Source of the DNA: Sebastes aleutianus
Taxonomy: Eukaryota; Chordata; Actinopteri; Perciformes; Sebastidae
Assembly (NCBI GenBank): GCA_916700875.1
Contig: CAKAKS010000038.1
Location: 9,775,719 to 9,839,718 of the forward strand
Reading direction: 5' to 3'
DNA length: 64,000 bases
Positions 51,706 through 62,126 of this stretch are shown one piece after another. A program made the translations under genes and the position numbers. Numbering within the stretch: the first letter of the stretch is position 1; each line of letters begins with the position of its first letter. The notes beneath the pieces are model-generated. The model was not told the origin of the DNA, searched no databases, and saw only the letters and a program-made list of their open reading frames with translations.

Positions 51706-53120
51706 GTGTAAAGATAATTTGTTAAGCAAATCATTTTATGCAAAATATTTCTACAGTAAATGTAAAATAACTATTATATTCTATGAAGTTGTTCTTATTT
51801 TGCTATAAGTGCAGTCCCGTTTTAGCAATAAGTATTCCATACCGTGCGACGTATGGACTCCTGATGAAACCCTAGCTCTAATATTCAGGCAAAGGATAAT
51901 TTGTGAACTGATGTCTGTGTCTGTGTGTGGCTCCAGTGACTATACGGGCGATAGCTTACGTGCCTTGTCGAAGCTCTTCTTTATGTGCAAGTCTTGTACT
52001 GATGATGTAAGTGTTCAGAACAGATGTGCAGGTACATACACGTGGTTGGCACGCAATGCCAAAGACAGACTGTTGTTACTTTACAAGAGCAAAACCAGCT
52101 CGTTTGCAGAGGCTTCTGTCTGTCTGTCTGTCGTAGTGTTATTCCACATCTGTAGCCACCGACTCAAAATGATGTAAGTTATCTTCCATTTACAAACTCT
52201 TGATCCTGTTTCCGTGTGTGTGTGTGTGTGTGTTCTGCTGTAACAGCTCTAGTATTTGCTCACATTTAAAAAGCTCTGTAATCAATATTGAGGTACTGGC
52301 TTTTTGTTTTTTAAATGATCAGTGAATGTCAAATTTATTCTACCGTCAACTTAAAAAAATTAACATCTATTTTCTAAAAATCTTAAATTTCAGTCATAAG
52401 TATTTCACAAGTTATTTCCTTACACATATGGACCATTTGATATAAAAAAAAAAAGTGGGAGTTGTGGATCAGTGGAATCGTCACAATGAATTGAACATCC
52501 TCCAACCAAGTACTTATAATTTAATATTATTCTTTATTTCGATGAGGAATAACCTATCCTTTTCAACACAGATATATTAGCTTAAAGAGGTGGATCGACT
52601 ATGTCAACGACAAAAATGTGGAGATTTTCCCATCATCACTGAGTAAATACTGCATTTGTTCTGCTGTACAGACACATTAACATCAGCGAAGCACATTAGC
52701 CTCCTGTTGTTAGCTCGAATGATGACTTTTCTGTCATGACCGATTGGTGCAAAGCAATAAAAGTGAATACATGGTGATTTTCTTCTGTCTTCATTTAAAA
52801 CCACACTGTGAGCTCTATGGGACATAAATCATGTTCACTGAGTCTTGAGTGCTGAGGAAGAAGTGAACACTGCTTGTCCAGCCTGGTTCTTTTTCTACCT
52901 TCCTCATCTCAGATGTCTCCTAGTTTAGCTTATCTCTGATATATCAGCATCAGATGCCAGCCAATAAGTGATTAGACACTGAAATACAGAAATGCTAAAG
53001 ATCAGAGGTATGTTTGATGTTTAGAAACTGTCTACATTGCATTTGAGGTCAAGTTAAAAAAAAATATTTTTCAACTTTAAAACACCCCACTCAGTAGGCC
53101 ATAGGATACATATCAATCAC
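51706..53120. other. Intergenic or extended slc4a7 3' UTR
   Basis: No gene recognised. The 122-codon plus-strand frame at 51809-52177 has no motif, ends in low-complexity sequence and is not supported. An AATAAA near 52757 could end a longer slc4a7 transcript. Confidence 0.45.
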
Positions 53121-53129
53121 AATCACATC

Positions 53130-53462
53130 AGGCTCATTTTCAGGTTCATACTTGTATTTTTCTAATAGAACATGTTTACAGTATATGATGTAATTTTAAA
53201 AAAACAACTTTATTTTCCTCACACTGTCTATGTTAAAACTGTGAAATGGTCTATAGATTGTACAGTTGTGACATCACAAAATTACAGAAATCCTGACAGC
53301 TTTTTTTTTTTTCAAACAAACAGTTTCTGAATACGGGCTGTGTGCGTTTCTCCCTGAATTGAGCGTTTCGATACTTTCACTGTATTTATATAGCACTTAA
53401 ACCTGCTTTATAATAAATAAAAAAAGCTGTAAAAATCTCACTTTTTACTATATGGGACCTTT
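53130..53462. mobile_element. MITE fragment related to 31144-31532
   Basis: It shares GGCTCATTTTCAGGTTCATA and AGAACATGTTTAC with the 31.1-kb element and ends at GGGACCTTTAA, directly against the next MITE. The left end is missing. Confidence 0.55.
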
Positions 53463-53464
53463 AA

Positions 53465-53914
53465 AGGGGAACTACGTCTATTTTCAACTTTTCATAACAA
53501 TTCATACATGTTATTCCTATAGTCGAAGACAATCCAAAATATTAGTAAACATGAACAACTCTCTCCCAAATCCAAAAACTAGAGTGCTTAAACCCAAATT
53601 TGTGATGTAATCGAGTATAAAGTGTGGAACTGCTCCATAGAAAATGAATTGGGAGAGATGTTCTTCACAACTGAAAACGCTACAATAGAATAAAGCTCAT
53701 TTGGGTATAAAAAAAAAACGTTTGGTCCATAAAATCAGTCTCCCATTCATTGTCTATGGAGCAGCTGCAGACTTAAGACCCGATGACATCACAAGTTCGA
53801 GACTTCTCTGGTTTCTGGCTTTGAGGGAGAGTAGCTCTTGTTCACAAATATTGATTGAACTTTCCTAGGCCATGGAAATAACATTGAAATTCTTAATTTT
53901 GGTGGTATTCCCCT
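53465..53914. mobile_element. TTAA-flanked MITE
   Basis: Ends AGGGGAACTACGTC and GGTGGTATTCCCCT form a short inverted repeat between TTAA at 53461-53464 and 53915-53918. About 450 bp, non-coding. Confidence 0.72.
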
Positions 53915-54869
53915 TTAAAACCCCTCTTTATCAAAAAAATATTATATTGTGTGATTATGGAAAAGAAAAAAAAAAGTATTGGCCAATATTAAGGATAAAA
54001 GCAGCAAATGTTACTACTGTAGCTTAGTGAATACCCATAATGGGGATGTTCTGTCCCGTTTGCAACATGTTCCTGTTAAAGACGAAAGGTGGCAGCAGAG
54101 ATCTGTCTCTTACACACCACAGCTGAGCTCTGCTGGCACATTAATATAAGTTTCTGTGGAACCAGTCGTTGACACACACACAGGTGACTTCACTTATCTG
54201 ACTAATCAGACCTCCTCTCAGGCCTGTGGGGGGGCATGTGGGCTACAGACTGGGTTTGATTAGCATTCCCCCTCACTGTGTAGCCATCAACAATTAGCTG
54301 CTGAGAGGTCTAAAGGCTTTTCACACAGCAGGCATTCCTACTTCATCATAGTAGTTAAAACACAGGTGACACTGGTAACATTAACGATGACTCAGTGCCA
54401 TGAAGGGCCCCAGAAAGCTTTTCCAGTGAACATACCACGGCTTCCCCTGAGTGGAACGCAGCATCATTAATGTGATTAAATACACCTGGGCTTCTCCTAC
54501 GATGGCATGACAAAGAAAATGTAGAGCAGAGGTCTAATCAGCCAGTCAGTGAAAACACCTGTGTGGATGTGCAGGGCCTTAACATTACTTTACAGACATT
54601 AGATTAGTGCACATAATGAGCATCAATGCTATTATGTTTATGCTGTCAGCATTTTATTATACTTATGCACTGTTGATTATGACGGTTGTGATCATAGTTT
54701 CTTTGATGCTCTTGATTGATCATTATTTTTTGAGCATGTGCTCTAATCTAGAGGCCCCACGCTTCCAGACGAGCTACAGGTTAACTGATTCCATAAAGTA
54801 AATATATTTGACCGTCTTTCTGTTGTCCAGGACAATTGTAGTAGTGATCATATGTTGCTCATTGCTTAA

Positions 54870-55504
54870 AGGTGCAGTGTGTTGGATGAGGCGGCATCTT
54901 GCAGTGAGGTTGCAGACTGCAACCAACTGAAATTTCTCCCGTATGCCAAGCTCGTAGAAGAACGACAGTGGGCGACGCAAAAACACAAATGGCCCTATCT
55001 ATAGCCAGTGAAACATGGTGGAGCAACATAGCGGACTCAGTGAAGAGGACCCGCTCCAAAGAACGTACATTGCTAAGAAGTGAAAGTCGATTGTTCGTTC
55101 CATTGCAACATCAGCGCCCCGTAGCAAAGCTACGCCTCTGCCATTTTGGACTGAAAGCGACTACCGGATGCCAGGAAAACATCCACCTAGAATGTGCCGT
55201 ACAAAAGTAAAAGAAAATTATTTCTATTCTAGTATCATATTCTACCAAAATGGCATGTGTTGAAAACAATAAAATATTATGACTATATTAAGCATTTTCA
55301 ATCCAGAATGACGGCACAAAAGCACCAGAGTTTCGTCTCTTTGCTTCTAAACTCTTTGGACCCACTACCTATGTAGATGGGCTCATTCTAAGGTAACGAA
55401 AACACAATGATTCTTCATTACAGGTGATTATACACTAATGAAAACATAGTTATTAATATAATATTCCATATCTACCAATAGATCCCCTGAAATTTTACAC
55501 ACTT
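54870..55504 (+). mobile_element. TTAA-flanked MITE (AGGTGCAGTGTGT family)
   Basis: It starts AGGTGCAGTGTGTTGGATGA after TTAA (54866-54869) and ends ATTTTACACACTTT before TTAA (55505-55508). The interior includes GAGGTTGCAGACTGCAACCA. It is the complete copy of the family truncated at 46.3-46.8 kb. The intervening frame at 54968-55210 is not a gene. Confidence 0.72.
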
Positions 55505-55679
55505 TTAAGTGAGAATCTGGAGAAAAAAAAGGAATTACCAATCTAAAATCACACGACTACATTCCCATGAATGAAGGTTTAATAAACATGATTATTATTA
55601 TTGGTACACAACATGTTAAAAGGTAACAGCAGCAGCCATTTCCACACACTCAAGAGGTGTAAGTTACGTCCTACATGAA

Positions 55680-56569
55680 CTCTTTTGTCGTGGCAGTGCT
55701 TTATTTATTTAACAGTGTCTCTTGTTCGCTCGATGCCACGTGACTTAAATCCAACGTCAACGACCGCCCCGTTTCGTATTCCATCAGACATTTCTTCTAC
55801 CTCACTTTGCTCTTTCAGGCTGTCAGACAATTACATCGTTTCACTTCAGTAAAAAAATCACACTTCTGTAGCCAACGTCACTCTGAGATACACTTCAACA
55901 CAGTACACAATGTGTTCAACACACATTTTATGAACTTTCAGGCCAAAAAATCACTCGTGTAAATTATCACAGGCGCTACATGACTCAGGATTTCTCTCTG
56001 AAGTTTAGCTTTTTGGACTAATGTGGCCCTTTTTGAAATAAAATATCTTACTTAGATACAACCACCAATTACATAAAATAATCATTACAATTCAAATAAA
56101 ACTATTTCAACAAATATTGCAGCTTCTCACAAAGGAAATAAAAACAGACATTCAGGTGGTTAAACACGAGAATGCTGTTATTATTTTCTCTTTATAAATG
56201 TGCCTGCTGTTCCTATTTTCTAAATTGCAGAAGAAATGCATTGGCAGACACGTATTATTTAAGTGCCTATTTTTTTTTTTTACAAGGCATCACTAGCAAT
56301 CCTTGCATATAGCAGTTAAACTAATGTTCAATGTGTTTGTCTTACTGTGTAGACAAACTCCATATGAAGTGAGCATTCTTCTCTTTACAGGCTAAATCAG
56401 TCATTTGTGTTTTGGCTCAAAGTCTTAGATATGTAGTAAAGTACACTATTGGGAAACTAGAACACGGTACTGCAACAGAAACAGTTTCCCTAATATAAGC
56501 AGGCAGGACGCTCGTCCTCCTCTCAAAAGAAACAATGTGCCCTTGTGGAGATCTGTGGCGGCTCGTGGT
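55680..56569 (-). other. herpud2: herpud2 3' UTR (inferred)
   Basis: Non-coding sequence after the stop. Overlapping minus-strand AATAAA signals lie at 55700-55709 (TTTATTTATT on the plus strand), which would place cleavage near 55680. No repeat element is obvious within it, unlike the flanking intergenic region. Confidence 0.5.
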
Positions 56570-56734
56570 TCAGTTAGCAGCGTTTGGCGGTCCCTCTGGG
56601 ATGAGTGACATGAAGAAGGTTATGATGAACGACCACGTGGAGGACAGGAAGCCCGCGTGGGGCGCGCTGTTTGGATCTTCTGCTCCTTCCTCTCCGCTTT
56701 CCCCGTCGTCGTCCGAGCCTTCGTCCATCGGTTC
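56570..56734 (-). CDS. herpud2: herpud2 last coding exon
   Basis: It encodes EPMDEGSDDDGESGEEGAED, a short linker, FLSSTWSFIITFFMSLIPEG and PPNAAN, then TGA at 56572-56570. It aligns with the end of HERPUD2 (MDDGLEDESGEDGGED ... WSFITTFFTSLIPEGPP). Acceptor TGCACAG. The plus-strand frame 56535-56747 is its shadow. Confidence 0.95.
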   Translation of the reverse strand, partial: EPMDEGSDDDGESGEEGAEDPNSAPHAGFLSSTWSFIITFFMSLIPEGPPNAAN

Positions 56735-59700
56735 CTGTGCAGGTTAAAGTTGAAATGTAAGAAGAGATGCAGTGTGTTTCACACTGACATGCAGGGCACT
56801 AAATTAGACAAGATTTGACTGTGAAATGTGATATCCACAGTGTAAAGTGGAGCAATAGCTCCTTAATGCAAAGTTTCTCTGAATGTCTGACCAATTCAAA
56901 CTCATCATATGCAGATCAAGTATTTCAAAAGGAGTTCATGTGCATTTTGTCTCTTGAAGTTACCATGTAACCTAAAATCAGGGATGAAACTAACAAATTG
57001 CATTTACTCGTCATAGTTAAAGCCTCTGTGCTACCACACATTTTCAGTTAACCTGGCTGATTAGACCTCTTCTCAGGACTTGATTGACATCTTCCTGAGT
57101 CTCCTGTTAGCTTTGTTGCACCTGTTAAGGCGGGACAAATGACTCCTTTATCATTCTTATTGGTAGATGAAGATGTGTGACATCATCAAAGCTCCGGCCC
57201 AGCTGCAAACTGAGCTCTATTCAGACAGCATAAATGAAAACACCTGTGTGGGTATTCAGAGGTTTTAAACAAGCACCTACCGGCGAGCACACTAGGTGAC
57301 ACAAATCAAACAAAACTATGATGCTGCATCATCAACATGTGCATGCTGGGTCTGGCCTAACATGCTAACATGCTCATAGTGGATCTTCCAGTGGTGACTT
57401 CTGCATTCACTGAGGAACGTGAGGTGTGTGAGGAACTTCTGCTGCTTTTTGACAATAATGCCTGATGTGACTGCAGAACCTCATTCAACTCAGAATGTTT
57501 GAAAACTTTGAGGAGAGGGACGGAGAGGCCGAGTGGACTGGTTCTACTGGGACCAGAGAGGCAGAGTGGACTGGTTCTACTGGGACCGGACAGGCCGAGT
57601 GGACTGGTTCTACTGGGACCGGACAGGCCGAGTGGACTGGTTCTACTGGGACCAGACAGGCCGAGTGGACTAGTTCTACTGGGACCGGACAGGCTGAGTG
57701 GACTAGTTCTACTGGGACCGGACAGGCTGAGTGGACTAGTTCTACTGGGACCAGACAGGCTGAGTGGACTGGTTATATTATACTTTGAGAATGAAGAAGA
57801 TGAACCTGGAGCCGATTGAGGAGGACTTTGCGGTGCCTCGCAGAATGACGTTCAGACAGGTGAGTACAACAACAAACTTACTGACAAATGTCTACTACCG
57901 CTGCATTGCCTAACAACGTACAGTAGCGTTGTGTGTGTGCGCTACAGGGTGTGTAAAAACTGTGCAGTCTCTCTTTTTGCTTTAATGTGTGTGTTTGTGG
58001 CTGCAGCTGCTGTGGAGTTTGTAGTATGTGTGATGTTGTTTATACATCTCTGTGTTGGCTGCTTTGGTGATTTATTCTGCTGTTGATTCTATATTAATTG
58101 TTACGCTATTTAATTTATGTGGCTTAATAATGCTTGTTGTTGTTGTTGTTGTTGTTGCACCCGCCGATGTGTCCATGGCTCTTTTTTTGATCTATTGTTG
58201 GTTATTTCAGTGTAATTGTCTGAGCTTTGTCTCTTTCCTGGTTAATTCTAGTGAGGCTACACTGACTTGTAATTGATAATCAGTTTTATGCACAACGGCA
58301 TTTATTGTTGTCTTGGACAAAAGTGGTCATGTTGTTTCACTGGTGTGTACGTTGACATCTAATGCAATGTATTTTGTAGGAGTGACAGTAGTAAAAAATA
58401 TAAAGCAGCAACCTTTACTCTGAGTACATTTCTTATGACCTACTTATTACTTTTAATTTGAGTACATTTCTACATAAGTACTTTTACGTTTTCTTGAGGA
58501 AAAATTGTTTTAAAGTAACGGCACCTTTTACTTGAGTATAATATTCTCCTACTATTTCCATCCTTGCCTAAAATGTCACTACAGCGGCAAAGAGCAATTG
58601 CTTTCATTATTGATTAAATAATATGTTAGCTCTTTTTTTCCAGTTAATTAATTAATCGACTTTAGGCTATAAAATGTCAAAAAATTGTTTAAAAAAAATA
58701 GCTCCCATCACAAATATCCCATAGCCTATTGTGGCATCTTTTACATTTTTTTTGTCAGACAATCTAAAACACAAAGATATTAAATGTGCAATGATATAAT
58801 CCTCAGCTTGAGAAACTGGGACCAGCACATGTTTGGTGTTTGTGCTTAATAAACAATTATGGAAATATTGATATTCCAGCCCTACTTGTCACTTTTACTC
58901 AGCTATTTAGTGCATCTGCGTTGTACTTGTAACCAAGACGGGGAGGCTTATCATTCGTTTTGATGTATTAGAATTAGAGCCATTCTGGAAATTGGCATTT
59001 CAGTGAACGACTTGCACTGCAGATACAATTTTTGTTAGAGATAAAAATCCCATCAGCCCTGAGTAATGTAATTCTTGGTAAAGCTGAGATGGATTAGAGG
59101 CAGCTACCACATCCTGTAGGTCGTGGTTTTGTAGCTCTCCCTCCATGTCGTCCTGATTGGCTCGGTCTCCAGGAAGCTGGAGTTCATTCTCCAGGTTGAA
59201 GGGAAACCAGCCGGCCTGATGCCTGCAGACACAAACAACAAACTCTTTACCAACTTCTTTATTTAACATATTATTAATTATATTTTTGAGTAATTCTAAC
59301 GTGTGAAAAAACTGTAACAAATGCCCTCAATGTGCAAGGAATACCAAATTAAATGTCTTGTTTTACAGACTGTTTGATGTAGCTGCAGTAAGACAACAAC
59401 CTTTATCATTATGGGAGGTGGATAGCATGATGTGCAATATTAACCAAGAGCCCAAACTGCCCAATCAATATACAGCAGGATAATTAAGTAGCACTCACAG
59501 GTAGAGCACCAGCATGGCCATCATCACCATGACAAACCGGCTGAAGGAGGAGTAGAAGTACACTATACTGAGCAGGATCGCAGCACGTGAAAACGTGTAC
59601 ACCCAGTCCAGCCAATCCCGGTTCAACTCCTCCTCATTCATGATCTCCCCTCCCTGGGCGTTCATCTGGACCTCCGGGTTGCCGCGGCGATCCGCCTGAG

Positions 59701-59793
59701 GTCGCTGGCTCAGAGGGTCGGGCTGGTTAGAGTGAGGCGGGGGCTGGTCCGGCCTGAGGTGTTGAGAGGAGGCAGCCAGTAACTGACTGGAGG

Positions 59794-59829
<36 letters not shown>

Positions 59830-62126
59830 GAGGCACAGAGAGGATCAGAGCACTTATATTTTTGCCTGGATGGACGCTCGCTAAACATCGAGAAACAGGA
59901 AGAGACTTACTAATGCATGTAGTACTGCCGGGCGTACAACTGCTGCCACCACATTAGTGTCATGGGGTTGTAATAAGCAGGCATGTTTGTGGGAGCAGGT
60001 GACGGTGGGTAGTACTGATTCCAGCTGGAAATGGAGACATTGCGTTATAAAATCATTTGACCTGCCACACACACACACACACACACACACTAAATGTCTT
60101 TGATTGTAGAAACATTAAACTGATGGGTTATTAATGGCTATGGCATCAACTAACAGCTAAGGTAATTTTATAATCAAGAAACAGGCCAAATAGTAACTTA
60201 ACATGAACCACAAATGTCAGAGGTTGAGATGTACAGAAGCTTTGCACTGGCACATAAACTAAACTAAACTAATTATTTCAACCCAATAGCGGTCTGTATG
60301 ATTATAGCCCTTTTCAGACAACAGCTCGTGGAAGTGATGGCTTTTTGACTTCTAATTCAGACATACAGTAGGTGTCTTTTATGTTAATGTTACTGGCGGC
60401 AGAGAGCAGCATTGCTTGTGTGCTATTTGGTACCTAAACTCTCTATAGGTCTGGAATTATCTCTCTTTTTGTTTTGTGTCTTTTTTTAGCGGTCGTTTTG
60501 TGCCTCTTTGTTGTCCTTTTGTGTCTCTTTGCGGCTTCGTAGTCGCTTGGCGTCTTCTTGCAGTCCTTTTCTGTCTCTTTGCAGTCATTTTGTGTCTCTT
60601 TTAGGGATGTTAATAATGAACTGTTTAACCGTTAACCGACATTAAGAATTTGAACCGATTTAACGGTTAAAATAAATATTAAAGATTAAATAAAAAGCTG
60701 AGCAAAACTCGTGTTGCTGCTAACGCAGGCGCTAACCTCCTTCACTTTAATCAGCAGGCAGCATTAATTCACCGACAAATAAACTGTACACACACCGCTA
60801 CAGCTACGTTCACAGCTATAACGCCACCGATAACCCAACACTCGTTTGTGCAACGGCTTATCATCGCAGCTGGGCGGCTTGTTAGCACTAAAACCACAGC
60901 CCCACTGCATGAAACGCACTAATCTTGTCAGTTAACGGTTAATAATCGATAAACGAGGGTCGGCTATAAAATTTGCATTCCTCGTCTCTTTGCAGTCGTT
61001 TTGTGTCTCTTAGCAGTCGTTTTGTGTCTCTTTGCAGTCGTTTTGTGTCTCTTAGCAGTCGTTTTGTGTCTCTTTGCAGTCGTTTTGTGTCTCTTAGCAG
61101 TCGTTTTGTGCCTCTTTGCAGTCGTTTTGTGTCTCTTTGCAGTCGTTTTGTGTCTCTTTGCAGTCGTTTTGTGTCTCTTTGTGGTCAATATGCGTCTTGT
61201 GGTCGCTTTGTGTCTCATTGCGTCCTTTTGCATCTCTTAAAGGTTTATTTTTTTCTATGTTCTAAAGATCATTAGTTGCTGTAGTGAGTTAGCTTACTAA
61301 AATATTCTTTTACTCTGCACTGCAGTAGTTCTTAAAGTTTCACCAGTCCATGAGCTTACCTGTGCATAAATTGTGGATACATCTGGTGGTAAGGGAAGGG
61401 TCCAGTTTGCTGTCTGACTCCATCACCACTCTCTCCTGTAGGTGACTGGCTGTGTTGACCAGTGGAAGGACTAGTAGAGTTTTGAACGGGCTGTAACCAC
61501 AAAAACAATTTCCAGGTTTAAAGTTCATCTTGAAAGAAAGGCAAGTGTTTTTGTTGTTTTGTTTTTTTTAATCCTTAAGGAGGTGTAGATTACAGCAGTG
61601 AGCTGGATGATGAAAGGAAATGCACTGATGATGAAATGAATGGAAAGGTGTGAGGAGTGTGTGGCTGACCCACCGTGGGACCGGCCGAGTTCTCCTGAGG
61701 CTTGTTACTGCGGCTGCGGGGGGGCTTCGGGGAGCTGGGAGGGGTTCGTGAGGCGCACACCAGATGGAGCATATGGTACTCGTCCTGCTGTAGAAGCAAA
61801 TACAGCTCATTATATAGCACAGTATTGCAGGTTCAAAGAAGAGAGAGATAAACTTCTGAACTTTGTGAGTGTACACTGCGTCATTTAACCAAATCCAGAA
61901 CACTTCAAATTTAAATTTTAACATTTGCTTTAGGAACTGAAGCTAAAAATAAGAGTTGTAAGAGATGTAATAAGAGTGCTTCTTCTTGGTAGTTTTAGAA
62001 TCATTAACTAGAATCACTCTAATAAATACAGACACGTAGAGAACCTACCTTTCTGAGCACATCTTTTAGGGTAAAGTGATCCAAAAGCAGCTTCCCAGAA
62101 TACACCAGCCTCTGGTCTTTGGAGCT
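56570..62126 (-). CDS. herpud2: herpud2: HERP-like ER membrane protein with ubiquitin-like domain (5'-partial)
   Basis: HERPUD proteins sit in the ER membrane and link the ER-associated degradation machinery through an N-terminal ubiquitin-like domain. Minus-strand exons in order: 62126-62049, 61787-61674, 61490-61360, 60024-59911, 59786-59499, 59222-59108, 56734-56570. All phases agree, giving 334 visible residues. Visible parts: the second half of the UBL (DQRLVYSG, KDVLRK, QDEYHMLHLVC), a Ser/Pro/Gln linker, MTLMWWQQLYARQYYMHY, QMNAQGG..NRDWLDW, a hydrophobic membrane segment, HQAGWFPF, an acidic stretch and the end SLIPEGPPNAAN. HERPUD2 fits better than HERPUD1 because of QMNAQGG and the C-terminal end. 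About 50 N-terminal residues lie beyond the window edge. Confidence 0.92.
57518..57770. repeat. 33-bp minisatellite in herpud2 intron
   Basis: About seven to eight copies of a 33-bp unit (GAGTGGACTGGTTCTACTGG plus GACCGGACAGGC) with a few substitutions. Because 33 is a multiple of three, more than one frame stays open, producing misleading repetitive ORFs (AEWTGSTGTGQ units). It lies in the last herpud2 intron. Confidence 0.85.
57790..57858 (+). other. Possible unassigned coding exon (low confidence)
   Basis: An ATG opens MKKMNLEPIEEDFAVPRRMT then FRQ, followed at once by a strong donor, CAG|GTGAGT. The composition looks protein-like rather than repeat-like. I found no acceptor-linked next exon and do not recognise the peptide. 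It is antisense within the last herpud2 intron. It could be a first exon of an unlisted gene, a pseudogene fragment or chance. Confidence 0.25.
57859..59107. other. herpud2 last intron, unassigned part
   Basis: No gene recognised. It contains a TGT microsatellite (58138-58157) and a diverged GAGTACATTTCT-type fish repeat near 58410-58560. Confidence 0.45.
59108..59222 (-). CDS. herpud2: herpud2 exon: post-membrane HQAGWFPF
   Basis: It starts HQAGWFPFNLENELQLPGD and ends LQNHDLQDV. The donor GTG|GTAGCT is moderate but is the position that keeps phase 0 into the last exon. Without splicing the frame runs on to a TGA near 59000, giving a different, unconserved C-terminus. Confidence 0.85.
59499..59786 (-). 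CDS. herpud2: herpud2 exon: membrane-anchor region
   Basis: It encodes a Pro/Gln-rich part, then VQMNAQGGEIMNEEELNRDW, LDWVYTFSRAAILLSIVYFY and SSFSRFVMVMMAMLVLYL. The last two segments form the hydrophobic hairpin or anchor in the ER membrane. The acceptor is preceded by a long CT microsatellite that serves as its pyrimidine tract. Confidence 0.95.
59790..59832. repeat. AG microsatellite forming a herpud2 splice-site tract
   Basis: On the minus strand this is a CT run immediately upstream of the acceptor at 59786/59787, so it acts as the polypyrimidine tract of that intron. Confidence 0.85.
59911..60024 (-). CDS. herpud2: herpud2 exon: WWQQ-YA motif
   Basis: It encodes WNQYYPPSPAPTNMPAYYNP then MTLMWWQQLYARQYYMHY, equivalent to LQMLWWQQMYAHQYYMQY of HERPUD2. 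The acceptor is TTTCCAG and the donor TA|GTAAGT. Phase 2 on both sides. Confidence 0.93.
60066..60090. repeat. AC microsatellite in herpud2 intron
   Basis: A short AC run, 42 bp upstream (on the minus strand) of the WWQQ exon. Confidence 0.85.
60480..61222. repeat. 21-bp minisatellite, split by a MITE
   Basis: Units of about 21 bp (GTCGTTTTGTGTCTCTTTGC type, alternating CTTTGCA and CTTAGCA) run from 60970 to 61220, and more diverged units from 60480 to 60601. A 382-bp element separates the two parts. The repetitive frames on both strands are artefacts. Confidence 0.8.
60602..60983. mobile_element. hAT-like MITE inserted in the minisatellite
   Basis: It starts TAGGGATGTTAATAATGAAC and ends TTTGCATTCCTC, with GTCTCTTT on both sides (60594-60601, 60984-60991). 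The interior has AACGGTTAA/TTAACCG motifs. GTCTCTTT is also part of the minisatellite unit, so the target duplication is supportive, not proof. Confidence 0.6.
61360..61490 (-). CDS. herpud2: herpud2 exon: Ser/Thr/Gln-rich linker
   Basis: It encodes PVQNSTSPSTGQHSQSP, GESGDGVRQQTGPFPYHQ and MYPQFMH. The segment is low-complexity and poorly conserved but keeps the FPY..M pattern of HERPUD2. Acceptor GTTACAG, donor CAG|GTAAGC, phase 0 in and 2 out. Confidence 0.85.
61674..61787 (-). CDS. herpud2: herpud2 exon: UBL end and Ser/Pro linker
   Basis: It encodes QDEYHMLHLVCASRTPPSSP, then a Lys/Arg/Pro-rich linker ending NSAGPT. The donor is placed at ACG|GTGGGT rather than 4 nt later because only that keeps the frame into the next exon. 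38 codons. Confidence 0.9.
62049..62126 (-). CDS. herpud2: herpud2 exon: UBL domain, second half
   Basis: It encodes SSKDQRLVYSGKLLLDHFTL then KDVLRK, matching TKDQRLVYSGRLLPDHLQLKD of HERPUD2. 78 nt, phase 0 on both sides, donor AAG|GTAGGT. It is the most 5' exon in the window. I found no match to the preceding UBL segment between 62127 and 64000. Confidence 0.92.

Noticed and set aside
51809..52177. 122-codon plus-strand frame past slc4a7
   Set aside because: No recognisable domain; Cys/Ser-rich and unlinked to splice signals. Probably intergenic or extended 3' UTR.
57495..57819. Two repetitive plus-strand frames
   Set aside because: Products of a 33-bp minisatellite; a unit length divisible by three keeps frames open.
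59000..59107. herpud2 ending by read-through at the TGA near 59000
   Set aside because: The conserved HERPUD2 C-terminus is found in a separate exon at 56570-56734 in the matching phase; the read-through end is not conserved.
60964..61275. Repetitive frames on both strands (RFVSLCS, KRHKTTA repeats)
   Set aside because: Translations of the 21-bp minisatellite, not proteins.
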